A stretch of DNA of 64,000 bases, from contig NZ_JAGTXB010000001.1 in the NCBI RefSeq assembly GCF_018224885.1, positions 310,001 to 374,000 on the forward strand. The letters are read 5' to 3'. The stretch comes from Chitinophaga hostae (GTDB lineage: Bacteria; Bacteroidota; Bacteroidia; Chitinophagales; Chitinophagaceae). The notes under the pieces are model-generated. The model ran no database searches, was not told the DNA's origin, and saw only the letters and a list, made by a program, of their open reading frames with translations. Below are positions 27,202 to 37,732 of this stretch, piece by piece. Every line of letters starts with the position of its first letter. Position 1 is the first letter of the stretch. Made by a program: the position numbers and the translations under genes.

Positions 27202-28869
27202 ATGACAGTTACGTCCATTAATGACCTTAAAAGCCTGACCAGTCCTCAAACAAACACCATTTATCGTGTTTTAGGTTATAAAACAGCCAACGACGGTGGC
27301 GGTGGAGAGTTCTATTGGGACAACGTTAATACCGCACCGGAAAACGGAGGTACCATTTTTATCGCCTCTACGGGCTGCTGGAAAAGATTGTATGATGGAG
27401 AATTAAATGTGAAGTGGTTCGGGGCAAAAGGTGATAATTCTGTTGATGATGGGCCTGCAATCAATAAGTGCCTTGACTACGCCAGAGAGTTATTTACTAA
27501 CGGAGGGAAATTGGCGTTTCCCCGCGGGCGTTATCGCATTTCCGAAACGCTGAATATGACCAATCTCCTTTTTTGGCAAATTATTGGTGAAGGTGCAACT
27601 ATTGCTCCTGATAAAGCTATTACAGCTATCAATATACAAGGCAGCCGATCCACATATACTGGATTGAATATTAGCTTTGAATCCTTGACGCGTGATGAGA
27701 TCAATGAGAACTGTGTTGCTATCTGGCTTCATAAAGATGGGCACTCCGCACAAGATCAGGTGAATAACACCACTTTTGAGTGTTTTTCTATTATTGGTGC
27801 TCATACTGGCATCAAATCAGTACCGGATACTGGCCTGATATGGCAATTGGATTTCAAATCTATTTACTTCGATCTTTATGAAGGAGTTGCCTCAACACAG
27901 GCAATAGGGTTCGATATTGCCAGTGGCTTTAATCAGGGTGGCAGTACCACAATAAGGATTTCAAAATGTTGTGTTCAAAGCTTTATGGTCGGCAGAAAAA
28001 ACAGCCAGGGCGAATCCCTTTATCCGAAACGCATTGGTTACAAGGGATATAGAATTTACTATTCCACGGATGTTTATATTGTTGACTCTTCCTATGATGG
28101 TTATCTGGATACAACCATCCAGCTGACTCAAAATGGTCAGGTGATGGATATATTCTCAAAAAATGTTCATATTGATGGATTTCACAGCGAAGCCTTGACC
28201 AATACCCTAAATGCCAATAATCTCGTGGCTCCATTCCGGATTAACAGCACTGGTTTTCTCGATATTAAAAACGTGATAATACTGGAATCGTTTATGAACT
28301 GCGGTGGGCCGACAGCAGCCGGTGCCTGGTTTCTTTTATTTGGCGGAGGCGTTTTTAATTTTGGCACCTATAACGACAATCACATTGGTTCTGCAGACAA
28401 TACGCCTGTTTATATTATTACCCTCAGTAATCTGCTGGACGGGGATGATGTCACCAATAAGAGGTCGCAGATAAATTTATCTAATTCAATACAACCCTCT
28501 CAGGTACATCTGCTGAATAGGAATTATAACAGCATACATTTCGATGCCATGGAGGTAAATGGCTTAGTTACCTCAGTTGTTGGTATAGCTCCGGTTACAA
28601 TTTTAACCATCCCAACCACACGTGCTTCTTGCATGATTGCTGTGCGGGGTTTTTCACAGGTAGATGGTACCTCTTATTTTATCGATTATCTGGTAATATC
28701 AAGGTCTCGGACCAGCGGGATCGTGAAGGTGAAGTCGCTACTCAACGATAGCAATAGTTATGCAAATGTCGTGAATACCTATAGTGTTACCCCCGATGGA
28801 AATATTCAGCTTGCCAGGAATATCTCCACTGGTTTTTGGATAACAGCCAAAGTTGTAAACATGATTTGA
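27202..28869 (+). CDS. Pectate-lyase-superfamily beta-helix protein
   Basis: 555-residue protein without a signal peptide. The N-terminus has the phage-tailspike/glycan-lyase style segment YRVLGYKTANDGGGGEFYWD, then VKWFGAKGDNSVDDGPAINK, the Pectate_lyase_3 (rhamnogalacturonase-type) entry motif, followed by GGKLAFPRGRYRISETLNM and a long repetitive beta-helix. Such proteins bind or cut surface polysaccharides. It stands alone after the tRNA, and a terminator follows it. Whether it is a stray tail gene or a surface-glycan enzyme cannot be decided; no other phage gene is present. Confidence 0.75.
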   Translation: MTVTSINDLKSLTSPQTNTIYRVLGYKTANDGGGGEFYWDNVNTAPENGGTIFIASTGCWKRLYDGELNVKWFGAKGDNSVDDGPAINKCLDYARELFTNGGKLAFPRGRYRISETLNMTNLLFWQIIGEGATIAPDKAITAINIQGSRSTYTGLNISFESLTRDEINENCVAIWLHKDGHSAQDQVNNTTFECFSIIGAHTGIKSVPDTGLIWQLDFKSIYFDLYEGVASTQAIGFDIASGFNQGGSTTIRISKCCVQSFMVGRKNSQGESLYPKRIGYKGYRIYYSTDVYIVDSSYDGYLDTTIQLTQNGQVMDIFSKNVHIDGFHSEALTNTLNANNLVAPFRINSTGFLDIKNVIILESFMNCGGPTAAGAWFLLFGGGVFNFGTYNDNHIGSADNTPVYIITLSNLLDGDDVTNKRSQINLSNSIQPSQVHLLNRNYNSIHFDAMEVNGLVTSVVGIAPVTILTIPTTRASCMIAVRGFSQVDGTSYFIDYLVISRSRTSGIVKVKSLLNDSNSYANVVNTYSVTPDGNIQLARNISTGFWITAKVVNMI

Positions 28870-28917
28870 TCATAATTTATCTATGCTCTGCCTCCAGGAT
28901 TGTGAACATAAAATAAC

Positions 28918-28961
28918 AACGCCTTATCAGTATCCAATGTTTGTAAGGCGTTCGTCCTTTT
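28918..28961 (+). terminator. Terminator after the beta-helix gene
   Basis: Stem AACGCCTTA/TAAGGCGTT (9 bp, 17-nt loop) followed by CGTCCTTTTT. Confidence 0.8.
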
Positions 28962-29086
28962 TATTAGTAAAACCGGAGCGTAAATCCATAGCTACTATGG
29001 AGATGAATGAGAATATCATAAGAAAATCCCTGTTTTTCTATCTTTAAGCAAAAGATATTATTTTCACCCATACCTAACTATTATTT

Positions 29087-30282
29087 ATGAAATCATTATT
29101 TGTAGCCCTTTTTTGCGTGTTAGCCAGTAGTATCGTAACAGCCCAAAATGCCCTGCCAGCTGCCAATGGCTATGTAGGCATCGGAACTTCTACTCCCACG
29201 AGTCGCCTTCATGTACTGGATAATAATCGAAACTATTATGTGGACAGAGGGATTCCGGGACAGTCAGACGATAATATAACTGAAAATTACATTCTGCTCC
29301 ATGTTATGTATGTAGGTACTACTCTGCCAACCGATTATAATGTAATGGGACGTTTTAGTGCTGTGCGGGGCAGCCAGGTTGGATCAAACAGGAAATGGAT
29401 CGTTGATGTAAACACAGCCTCTGCATACAATAGAAATACCGGTAACCTGGTATCTTTTAGTGATCGAGCTACGCTGGTGTCGCTTACATATAATTCTATC
29501 CAATACCTGGCAGTTTCCATTCCCAAGGCATCAACTCTTTTCAATTTCTCTTTTACCGGATACGCTCAAAATGATGCATTTAAACTAGTGCGGGGTGATG
29601 AGGTTACAGATGTAAACATCTTCAACGCTTCAGAAGAAGTCGGAATCCAGGGAACAGTGGTGATAAAGAATGCAGCCAGCTCCAGTCGCCTGGTGCTTGC
29701 GGGAAGTGACACTACTTACTCAAATATAATGGCGATTAACCACAGTGGTTGGCCAAACACTCAACTTTATATCGGAAATACATCTTCCAGTTACATTGTA
29801 ACTTCACAACGGAGTGCCAATATCATCGAAAGCTACAGGGATCTCCATATAGGGGCTGCAAATATCGGCAGTAGTATTATTTTCGAGAATGGAAGAACAG
29901 GTACATCGATAGGATCTTCTATGGTAATTGACGGTAATAAAAATGTGGGCATCGGTGTGGATAATCCAACGTATAAACTTGCAGTTAACGGAACTATCGG
30001 AGCAAGACGGGTGAAGGTTACCCAGGAGCAATGGGCTGATTATGTATTTCACCCTAATTATAAACTCCCGTCACTGGCCACTGTAGAACAATTTATTAAA
30101 GACAACGGGCATCTGCCGGATATTCCATCAGAAAAAGAAGTAATCGAAAAGGTACCGATCTGGGAGAAATCAATAGATTATACCTCCAGAAGATAGAGGA
30201 ATTGACACTCTATATTATTGACCTACAACACCAGGTGGATCTTCTGAAAGAGAATACTACAAAGCGAAGGAAATCCAAATAG
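29087..30282 (+). pseudogene. Secreted GIGT-repeat/tail-fibre-like protein, frameshifted
   Basis: A signal peptide (KSLFVALFCVLASSIVTAQ) is followed by YVGIGTSTPTSRLHV, a beta-rich body, a second copy of the motif (NVGIGVDNPTYKLAVNG) and the conserved C-terminal block ADYVFHPNYKLPSL, GHLPDIPSEKEV. The frame then runs off as VPIWEKSIDYTSRR and stops at 30196. Reading one base earlier from the A-run at 30147-30150 gives GTDLGEINRLYLQKIEEL and a full coiled-coil end to 30282, the usual end of this Bacteroidota family. One missing A therefore breaks the gene (398 residues when repaired). It may be a sequencing error or a true mutation. Confidence 0.82.
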
Positions 30283-30294
30283 TAAAAATCCTTC

Positions 30295-31518
30295 CTACAA
30301 ATCTTTTAACACCACCGTAACCGGCTGCGTTTTTTTAAGCAGCCGGCCCCTGAATAATTTCTGAACAGGCAGTTCAAAATAATAGTGTGTAGCAATACTC
30401 ACCGGAATCAGGATAGCATTAAAAAGCAGTAACATAAAGGGCGATTGGAATACGTGCCGGTCAATACCAAGCACGGAGGTCACCAATGCAAAAAGTACCA
30501 TCAGCGGGAAGTGAATGAGGTATATGGCATAGCTGGCGTTGCCCAATACCTGTAGCCACTTTATTTTTAAACTTCCTTTGGTGGTTTCCAGCATGGCCAG
30601 CGAAAGAACGGTGGCCGGGGAAACGAAGGTACGGAAGAAGGTGTTCCTGGAAAGATCGAAAAGGGCGGTATCAAAAGCGACACTTTTTCCCGGCAGCAAA
30701 TGTTGAAATACAACCATGCTGGCATTACGGATATACGAAAATGCATACTCTGTTAACACAATCAACCAGATGAATACGGCAATACCTGTAACAATCATTG
30801 TGATCCTGCCGGTATTTTTCCGGGTAATCAGCCATTTGTATAAATGAAATACCAGTCCGCCGAGGAAGAAAGAATAGATACCCTGGCCAATCATGGAATA
30901 GAAATGTTGTAACACAGCGCCGGCTATAACAAAGCCGATCAGCCATACTTTCTTATGTTGCAGCCGCTTAAAGCTGACAATAAAAAACAGCAGGTAAAGA
31001 AGAAACTCTACCGATACAGACCAGGACGGACCATTGAATCCATTAAACATAGGATGGCTTTCAAATCCCCAGCTATGGATCATCAGCAGGTTTAGCACGA
31101 AGTGCCAGGCATCGTTATTCTGTATAATAAAAGGGCGGCCATTTACCTTTATCATCATTGCCTGCAGGAAAACAAGCGCTACCAACGTGATAAAATGCAC
31201 GGGGTATAACCTCGTTACCCGGTAACAGATGAAATTATTGAAGGATGTTTCCCGGCTGCTTATCTTATCTGCATAAAACCAGAAAAAAATAAAACCGGAA
31301 AGAAGGAAGAACAGGTCTACCGCAAAAAAAGCATGATTGTAAAACATAGACAACCAGGAATACAGCGGTAACGGCATCTCCGCTATGGTGGAGGTCATTA
31401 CGGTGTAATCCTTATAAAAAAAGAATTGCCAGTGACATAAAACAACAATAAGCGCAGCAAAGCCCCTGATTGCATCCAGGCTGAAAAAATATTTAGGGAC
31501 CGACGTGTTAGGGGTCAT
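30295..31518 (-). CDS. Acyltransferase 3 family membrane protein
   Basis: 407-residue OafA/YrhL-type acyltransferase with about ten membrane helices. The signature SLDAIRGFAALIVVLCHW opens it; NHAFFAVDLFFLLSGFIFFW and RLYPVHFITL follow. These enzymes acetylate or succinylate surface polysaccharides and peptidoglycan precursors. It is convergent with the frameshifted secreted gene, 12 bp from its repaired end, in a surface-related accessory stretch. Confidence 0.9.
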   Translation of the reverse strand: MTPNTSVPKYFFSLDAIRGFAALIVVLCHWQFFFYKDYTVMTSTIAEMPLPLYSWLSMFYNHAFFAVDLFFLLSGFIFFWFYADKISSRETSFNNFICYRVTRLYPVHFITLVALVFLQAMMIKVNGRPFIIQNNDAWHFVLNLLMIHSWGFESHPMFNGFNGPSWSVSVEFLLYLLFFIVSFKRLQHKKVWLIGFVIAGAVLQHFYSMIGQGIYSFFLGGLVFHLYKWLITRKNTGRITMIVTGIAVFIWLIVLTEYAFSYIRNASMVVFQHLLPGKSVAFDTALFDLSRNTFFRTFVSPATVLSLAMLETTKGSLKIKWLQVLGNASYAIYLIHFPLMVLFALVTSVLGIDRHVFQSPFMLLLFNAILIPVSIATHYYFELPVQKLFRGRLLKKTQPVTVVLKDL

Positions 31519-31782
31519 AGGATATTATTCAGGTCAATAAAATGGGAAATATACCAGAGAAAAAGAGGGGTAGAACTCATTAATTGCCAATAAGTTTAAC
31601 CTATAGAAAGTTAATAAAAATTGACATTATTAGCAAAACTAAAAAGATAGCAGCAGCTGTAATGGTAAATTCACATTGCAGATTATGTGTATGTGATAAA
31701 ATGAACAATAATTTATATTATTATGTTGAGAAGGAGAACCGGGGATTTTTTAACGAATACCTACTAACTCATACCAGTCCTG

Positions 31783-32688
31783 ATGAAACGACTAAGGAAA
31801 CTCGCAAATGTTTTATACCATTCTTTATATACAACAAGGAAAACCCAGCAAACAGACATCCTGCTCCTCGGAAAGCTGCTTGCACGGCAGAACAAACAAT
31901 TACCCATTCTGAATGATCTTGCGGAGGCTGAATTTAAAATATTTTCCCAGGCAGGAGATGATGGGATTATTCAATATCTCATTCATAAAGTAGAAATTTC
32001 CAACAAAACATTTATAGAGTTTGGCGTGGAAAATTATGTTGAATCGAACACCAGGTTCCTGCTTCAAAATGATAACTGGAGCGGGTTACTGATCGATGGT
32101 GACCTTAGAAGCATTGACTATATTAAATCCGATGACATCTATTACCAGCACCAACTGGAAGTGGCACATTCATTTATCACCGCAGAAAATATCAACAACC
32201 TGATCACCGCAGGCGGATTATCCGGGGAAATCGGCCTGTTATCGATTGACATAGACGGTAACGATTACTGGATCTGGAAAGCAATCCAGGTCGTGCAACC
32301 TGTTATCGTAGTGATTGAATATAACAGCGTCATGGGGAAAGACCGGGCTGTTACCGTACCTTATAAAGCCGATTTTGTCAGGGAAAAAGAACACTACAGC
32401 CACCTTTATTTTGGCGCTTCCCTAAAGGCATTGTGTGCGCTGGCAGAAGAAAAAGGATACTACTTTGTAGGTTCAAACTCCTATGGAAACAATGCCTACT
32501 TTGTTAAAAAAGAACGACTGGGCGCCCTGAAAGCAGTTAGTGCTGAAGAAGGATATGTAATGTCCCATTTCAGGGAAAGCAGGGATAAAAACGGGCAGCA
32601 GAACTACCTGTCGGGAGCCGACAGATACGCGTGCATAAAAGGTCTTCAGGTATACAATGTAGAGAACAATGCGATGGAAATCTTGTAG
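31783..32688 (+). CDS. FkbM-like methyltransferase-related protein
   Basis: 301-residue protein. The block FIEFGVENYVESNTRFLL plus WSGLLIDGD and IGLLSIDIDGNDYWIWKAI resembles the SAM-binding and acidic motifs of FkbM-type methyltransferases that act on sugar or lipid groups. The N-terminal 50 residues are basic. The upstream 264 bp (31519-31782) are AT-rich with no supported gene. Glycan or lipid modification fits its acyltransferase neighbour; the substrate is unknown, and this could be a non-catalytic relative. Confidence 0.7.
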   Translation: MKRLRKLANVLYHSLYTTRKTQQTDILLLGKLLARQNKQLPILNDLAEAEFKIFSQAGDDGIIQYLIHKVEISNKTFIEFGVENYVESNTRFLLQNDNWSGLLIDGDLRSIDYIKSDDIYYQHQLEVAHSFITAENINNLITAGGLSGEIGLLSIDIDGNDYWIWKAIQVVQPVIVVIEYNSVMGKDRAVTVPYKADFVREKEHYSHLYFGASLKALCALAEEKGYYFVGSNSYGNNAYFVKKERLGALKAVSAEEGYVMSHFRESRDKNGQQNYLSGADRYACIKGLQVYNVENNAMEIL

Positions 32689-33356
32689 TTAAACCTAAAA
32701 AAAGAGCACTCGTTTTCGGAAAATTCCCGAAATCGTTCTCACTCGCGGGATGTAAAGGGCCCACAACATTTCTTCAATGCCTCTTTATTTTCTCCTAATC
32801 TTTATGATGCCTGAAATCCGATGGCCGGAAATCAGTAAACTGATAAAACGTATTACTAAACGCCGAAATACGCTGATACCCTATAGACTGGAGGCATCTG
32901 TCTTTGCCGGATTTCACGTAGGGATAATGTTACGATGGTGGCGTCTGGTTTGTTTGGTACCGTTAAATTATTGATTCTCAGAGCAAAAACACCAATAACA
33001 CATAATCATCTCCGGCTATACTGCATGTTTTATTTGAACGCAAAGGTATCACCACTCCGGCTGGGTCATTTTCCTTAATAAGCCAAATATTTGATGATTC
33101 CAGCCATCGCGGGAAGAGTGCCCGGGGATAAAAATATTTTATCTCTTACGATGGTACTATCCTGACGCCTTTCCGACATCGTTTTTGAGAGCAGCTGTAG
33201 GCGTGCGTACCGTTATTTAATTCCGCCGATTGAAAAGCAATGTTGTTGAACCTGTAATAATACCCGGGCCGTCCGAAGAGCATAGATATACCTGTAGCGT
33301 GTACCTGATAACCATATCATTCTGGTAATTTTTTTTCAACCAATAAAAGCAATAGT
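32689..33356. other. Intergenic stretch with an orphan promoter box
   Basis: 668 bp between the FkbM-like and chitinase genes. A perfect TACCTTTG box on the minus strand at 33041-33048 points away from the chitinase and leads to no gene of length. A 10-bp-scale hairpin (TTTCGG/CCGAAA, 32714-32732) follows the upstream gene. A small plus-strand frame at 32777-32974 has no recognisable features. A chitinase promoter is not clear; TAATTTTT at 33331 is one base off the consensus. Confidence 0.45.
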
Positions 33357-36300
33357 ATGAATTCCCTCTTTACATTAAAAAACGGCATATTATGCCGGGT
33401 GCTGCTTGCATGCTGGCTGCTGCCAGGCCTTCTGCACAGCCAGCTCATGGCGCAGGTAAACCCGCCTGTAACCGCCACCACCCAACAGCACAATAAGCAG
33501 GTGATAGGTTATATCACCCAATGGGATGCCTGGAAAAATATAGCAGGCGTTGTCCCCGCCGGAGGTTATAATCATTTAAATGTGGACTACTCCCAGTACA
33601 CCATTCTTAATTTTTCCTTCTTTGGCGTGGCGGTAGACGGCTCCCTGCACAGTGGCGACTACCGGAACAAAAATATTTACCAGGCAGGCGCCACGCAAGC
33701 CCCTGCTGCCCTGGTAAACACCGACATATACAGCAGCTGGGATATGTATCTTCTCTACGGCGAACTCGATATTCTTTATAATATATCGGATGGCAGCTAC
33801 GCCTACTCCCTCGGCTATCGTAATGCAGGCGGTGGCTGGAGTAATGTAAATACCGGTAAAACCGGCTCCTTTCCTTTATCTGTTCCGAAACAGGGCGGCG
33901 CCCCGGGCGTAATTGACCTGGCCCATCAGAAAGGGGTAAAGGTATTGGCTTCCATCGGTGGCTGGAGCATGTGTAAACATTACCCGGAAATGGCCGCAGA
34001 TGCTACTAAAAGGGCCCGCTTCATCGCCGGCTGCCAGGAGCTGATCAGTATGGGGTTTGATGGAATTGATTTTGACTGGGAATACCCCAACGATCCCGGT
34101 ATGAATATAGAACACTATGGCCCGGCTGATTTTGCCAACTTCGCTACGCTGATAGAACAGCTGAGAGCCGCCATCGGACCTAATAAACTCATTACCTCCT
34201 GCTTTGCTGCCGCTCCCGCTAAACTGCAAGGCTTCGACTGGGCAAGACTCAACAATTCTATGAACTACTTTGATATGATGACCTACGACTATAATGGCGG
34301 ATGGTCCAACAAAGCAGGACATAACGCGCCATTGTATGATTACCCCGGCGCAGAATACAGCGGTTTCTCCCTCGATGCCACCACAAAGGCGTTGCGTGCA
34401 CTCGGTGTAAATATGAGTAAGGTAAACCTGGGTGCTCCTTTTTATGGCCGGGGCGTAATCACCAGCGGTGCTGCCGCATTAAATGGCGCTACGGTTAAAC
34501 GCGCGGAAACAGTACAGCCCGATGGGCCTATTCAAACCTGCGCGGATTATACCAACTGGCCGAAAGATCAGTGGGACGGCACTCCTAACTACAGTTTCAT
34601 ACTCAATAAAACAGGTGCAGGGTCGGGCTGGACGGACCATTGGGATGATGTAGCCAAAGTGCCTTATAAAACCAATGGCAGCTTTTTCCTGAGCTATGAC
34701 AACGAACGCTCCATTGGTGAAAAGGCACAGTATATTAAAGATAACGGACTGGCCGGCGTTATTATCTGGCAGGTATTCGGAGATATGTTAAATATGACCG
34801 CTTCCACACAAGCCAAGGGAAAGCTGATCTATTGCCCCAATACTACCTCTCCCCTAGTCAACAAGATCAACGCTGTATTTGCCGGTAATGTAGCAGGCAA
34901 CATTCCTCCCCGGATAAATCTGATCGCGCCGGTTAATAATACTACCTATACTTTACCCGCTACTATCAATATCCAGGCAAGCGCCAGTGATACAGATGGT
35001 GTAGTAAAGCGCGTGGCCTTTTATAGAGATACAACGCTGCTGGTGATTGACAGTACCGCCCCGTATAGTTACAGCTGGACCAGCGCCGCCGCGGGCACCT
35101 ATGCTATCAAAGCAATTGCTACGGATGATAAAGGCGCCAGCACCACATCTGCCATCGCCAATGTGGTTGTGAGCAGCGGACCGGTGGTAAACACCGGCAA
35201 AGTGATTGTAGGCTACTGGCAAAACTGGGGCACTCCTACGGATGCATCTCCGTATATCCCTCTCCGTAATGTGAACCCGAAATATAATGTTATTGAAATT
35301 GCGTTTGCCATGAGCGGAACAGATAAGGCTACGATGAGCTTTGTTCCGGAAAATACCACCCCGGCGGCATTTGCCTCCGATGTAGCTTATTTGCAGTCGC
35401 AAGGCCGAAAGGTGTTGTTGTCGATCGGCGGCGAAACCGGTACGCTGGATCTGACTACCACTACACAAAAACAGGCGTTTGTTACATCGATGAAAGCTTT
35501 GCTGGATCAGTATAATTTTGATGGATTTGACATAGATATAGAAGGCGGCGCCAATTTACAGCTCAACAGTGGTGACAATGATTTCACCAATCCTACTACC
35601 CCGAAAGTGATAAACCTGGTTGCTGCTATTAAAGAGGTGATCAATTATCGCAAAGGACTGGGTAAGGATTGCTGGCTCACCATGGCCCCCGAAACCTATT
35701 ATGTCCAAACAGCCTATGGCTCGGCCTACGGCCCGCTGGTAGGTGCGTATTTACCGGTGATCTACGGATTGCGATCCGAGCTGACTTTCATCCATCCGCA
35801 ATATTATAACACCGGTTCCGTAATGGGGCTGGATAATGGTGTTTACAACCAGGCGACCTCCGATTTCATTGTAGCAATGTCGGAAATCCTGTTGCAGGGA
35901 TTCCCGGTATCCGGCACCGGAAAAGTGTTCCCGGCCCTCCGGGAAGACCAGGTTGCATTTGGCGTACCGGCATCAGCCAGTGCGGCCGGCGGAGGATATA
36001 CCACGCCTGCCAATGTGAAAAAAGCACTGGACTACCTGATAAAAGGACAAGCATACGGTGGCGCCTATACGTTGCGAAAACCCGCCGGGTATCCAAATTT
36101 CAGAGGCATCATGACCTGGTCGGTTAACTGGGATAAAGTACATGGCGATGAGTTTGCCAACAACTATTATGAATATTTCTTTGGCACCGCGCCGGTAAAT
36201 ATCCCACCCGTAGTGAACATTACTGCTCCGGCCAATAATGCCAGTTATAATGCCCCGGCCAGTATTAATATACAGGCTACCGCTACTGATGCAGATGGTA

Positions 36301-37715
36301 CGGTGTCCTTTGTTAAGTTTTACAACGGTAATGCTTTGCTGGCTACGGACACCGTTGCACCTTATAGCTTTACCTGGAATAATGTGCCTGCCGGAACATA
36401 TAATCTCACCGCGTTGGCAAAAGATAATAAGGGCGATAGCACCAGGTCTGTTGTTGTTACGGTAAAAGTAAACACACCGGGTAATAAGCCACCGGTGGTA
36501 AACATTACTGCTCCGGCTAACAATACTACTTATACTGCCCCTGCCGCAGTGAATATTACCGCTACTGCCACCGATAGCGCAGGCAGCATTGTGAAGGTTG
36601 AATTCTACAACGGCGCAGCCTTGCTGGCAATAGATTCTGTTGCGCCCTATGGTTATAATTGGACCAATGTGGCGGCAGGTAATTACGCTATTACAGCCAA
36701 AGCAACAGACAATGGCGGTGCGTCTACCACTTCCGCAGTAGTAAACATTATTGTAAACCCCGCTGGTGGCGGCGGTTGCGATGGTATTGCCGCATGGGTA
36801 TCTGCCACTGCTTATAGCGGCGGCGCCCAGGTGGTATATGCAGGCAAAGTATATAATGCCAAATGGTGGACGCAAGGCGACCAACCCGATCTGAATACCG
36901 GCTCCGGCAAGCCATGGGAATATGTGAGAGATTGCAGCGGCAGTGGTAACACTCCTCCTGTTGTAAGTATCACTGCTCCTGCTAACAATGCCACATTTAC
37001 TGCTCCGGCTAATATAGCCGTTGCCGTTACAGCATCCGATGCGGACGGCAGTATCGCCTATGTTACATTCTATAATGGCGCCAGCGTATTAAACGTTGAC
37101 AGCAGCGCGCCTTATACTTACAATTGGAACAATGTAGCCACTGGCAGCTACGTGATCACGGCTAAGGCAACGGATAATGGTGGCGCATCTGCTACTTCCG
37201 CAGCCATTAATGTATCGGTAAATACCTCCGGCGGCGGCAGCTGTAACGGTATCCCTGCCTGGACCAGCTCCGGTATTTTTGTAGCCGGCGATCAGGCGGT
37301 ATATGGCGGTAAAGTATATAAAGCCAAATGGTGGACACAAGGTAATCAGCCGGATCAAAATACCGGCTCCGGCAAGCCATGGGAATATGTAAGAGACTGT
37401 ACCGGCGCAGCTGCAGCAGAGATGGCGCTGACAGCTACATCACCAGTGCCGGCTGCTTTGTTTACCTATCCCAACCCGGTAAACGGCAACGAAATCCAGT
37501 TGCGGGTAGACGGAAATCCGGGCGATAAGTTGCTGATTGAGATAATGGACCTGCAGGGAAATGCACCTGTTATACAGCAGATGTATATGCCATCAGGCAA
37601 AGGAATACAGCAGGTTACCGTTAACATCGGTAAAGTACATACCGGTACCTGGATTATCAGGGTAACCAGTCAGAAAACAAGGAAAATAGGCAGCGCCAAG
37701 TTAATAAGGATGTAA
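33357..37715 (+). CDS. Modular double-GH18 chitinase with T9SS signal
   Basis: 1,452 residues. A signal peptide (to about residue 33) is followed by GH18 domain 1 (about 45-495) with D235-G-I-D238-F-D240-W-E242, E242 being the catalytic acid. A bacterial Ig-like module lies near 520-615, then GH18 domain 2 (about 620-930) with D722..D725.D727.E729. Two more Ig-like modules (944-1136), a CBM5/12-type chitin-binding module (about 1139-1197, WTQGDQP), another Ig-like module (1200-1290), a second CBM5/12-type module (1293-1350) and a T9SS C-terminal sorting domain (about 1367-1452, YPNPVNG) follow. The two-catalytic-domain layout resembles Flavobacterium johnsoniae ChiA, a secreted enzyme that cuts insoluble chitin; that comparison is from memory. 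Confidence 0.95.
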   Translation: MNSLFTLKNGILCRVLLACWLLPGLLHSQLMAQVNPPVTATTQQHNKQVIGYITQWDAWKNIAGVVPAGGYNHLNVDYSQYTILNFSFFGVAVDGSLHSGDYRNKNIYQAGATQAPAALVNTDIYSSWDMYLLYGELDILYNISDGSYAYSLGYRNAGGGWSNVNTGKTGSFPLSVPKQGGAPGVIDLAHQKGVKVLASIGGWSMCKHYPEMAADATKRARFIAGCQELISMGFDGIDFDWEYPNDPGMNIEHYGPADFANFATLIEQLRAAIGPNKLITSCFAAAPAKLQGFDWARLNNSMNYFDMMTYDYNGGWSNKAGHNAPLYDYPGAEYSGFSLDATTKALRALGVNMSKVNLGAPFYGRGVITSGAAALNGATVKRAETVQPDGPIQTCADYTNWPKDQWDGTPNYSFILNKTGAGSGWTDHWDDVAKVPYKTNGSFFLSYDNERSIGEKAQYIKDNGLAGVIIWQVFGDMLNMTASTQAKGKLIYCPNTTSPLVNKINAVFAGNVAGNIPPRINLIAPVNNTTYTLPATINIQASASDTDGVVKRVAFYRDTTLLVIDSTAPYSYSWTSAAAGTYAIKAIATDDKGASTTSAIANVVVSSGPVVNTGKVIVGYWQNWGTPTDASPYIPLRNVNPKYNVIEIAFAMSGTDKATMSFVPENTTPAAFASDVAYLQSQGRKVLLSIGGETGTLDLTTTTQKQAFVTSMKALLDQYNFDGFDIDIEGGANLQLNSGDNDFTNPTTPKVINLVAAIKEVINYRKGLGKDCWLTMAPETYYVQTAYGSAYGPLVGAYLPVIYGLRSELTFIHPQYYNTGSVMGLDNGVYNQATSDFIVAMSEILLQGFPVSGTGKVFPALREDQVAFGVPASASAAGGGYTTPANVKKALDYLIKGQAYGGAYTLRKPAGYPNFRGIMTWSVNWDKVHGDEFANNYYEYFFGTAPVNIPPVVNITAPANNASYNAPASINIQATATDADGTVSFVKFYNGNALLATDTVAPYSFTWNNVPAGTYNLTALAKDNKGDSTRSVVVTVKVNTPGNKPPVVNITAPANNTTYTAPAAVNITATATDSAGSIVKVEFYNGAALLAIDSVAPYGYNWTNVAAGNYAITAKATDNGGASTTSAVVNIIVNPAGGGGCDGIAAWVSATAYSGGAQVVYAGKVYNAKWWTQGDQPDLNTGSGKPWEYVRDCSGSGNTPPVVSITAPANNATFTAPANIAVAVTASDADGSIAYVTFYNGASVLNVDSSAPYTYNWNNVATGSYVITAKATDNGGASATSAAINVSVNTSGGGSCNGIPAWTSSGIFVAGDQAVYGGKVYKAKWWTQGNQPDQNTGSGKPWEYVRDCTGAAAAEMALTATSPVPAALFTYPNPVNGNEIQLRVDGNPGDKLLIEIMDLQGNAPVIQQMYMPSGKGIQQVTVNIGKVHTGTWIIRVTSQKTRKIGSAKLIRM
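36859..37396 (+). repeat. Duplicated chitin-binding module in the chitinase
   Basis: The segments 36859-36932 and 37326-37396 are near-identical at DNA level over about 70 bp (KWWTQG...GSGKPWEYVRDC), an internal duplication with its own linker. Confidence 0.8.
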
Positions 37716-37732
37716 AAAAGAATAAGCTGAAG

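Noticed and set aside
27202..28869. Prophage remnant around the tailspike-like gene
   Set aside because: No capsid, terminase, integrase or lysis gene nearby; a single beta-helix gene does not make a phage.
31584..31916. 110-residue frame overlapping the start of the FkbM-like gene
   Set aside because: Wrong frame relative to a clear gene, and its end is composition-driven (RHPAPRK).
32777..32974. 65-residue frame in the gap before the chitinase
   Set aside because: No signal, no domain, unusual composition (Arg/Trp), and no promoter box pointing to it.
35973..36884. 303-residue minus-strand frame inside the chitinase
   Set aside because: Opposite strand of repeated Ig-like and CBM5/12 modules; arises from their codon use.
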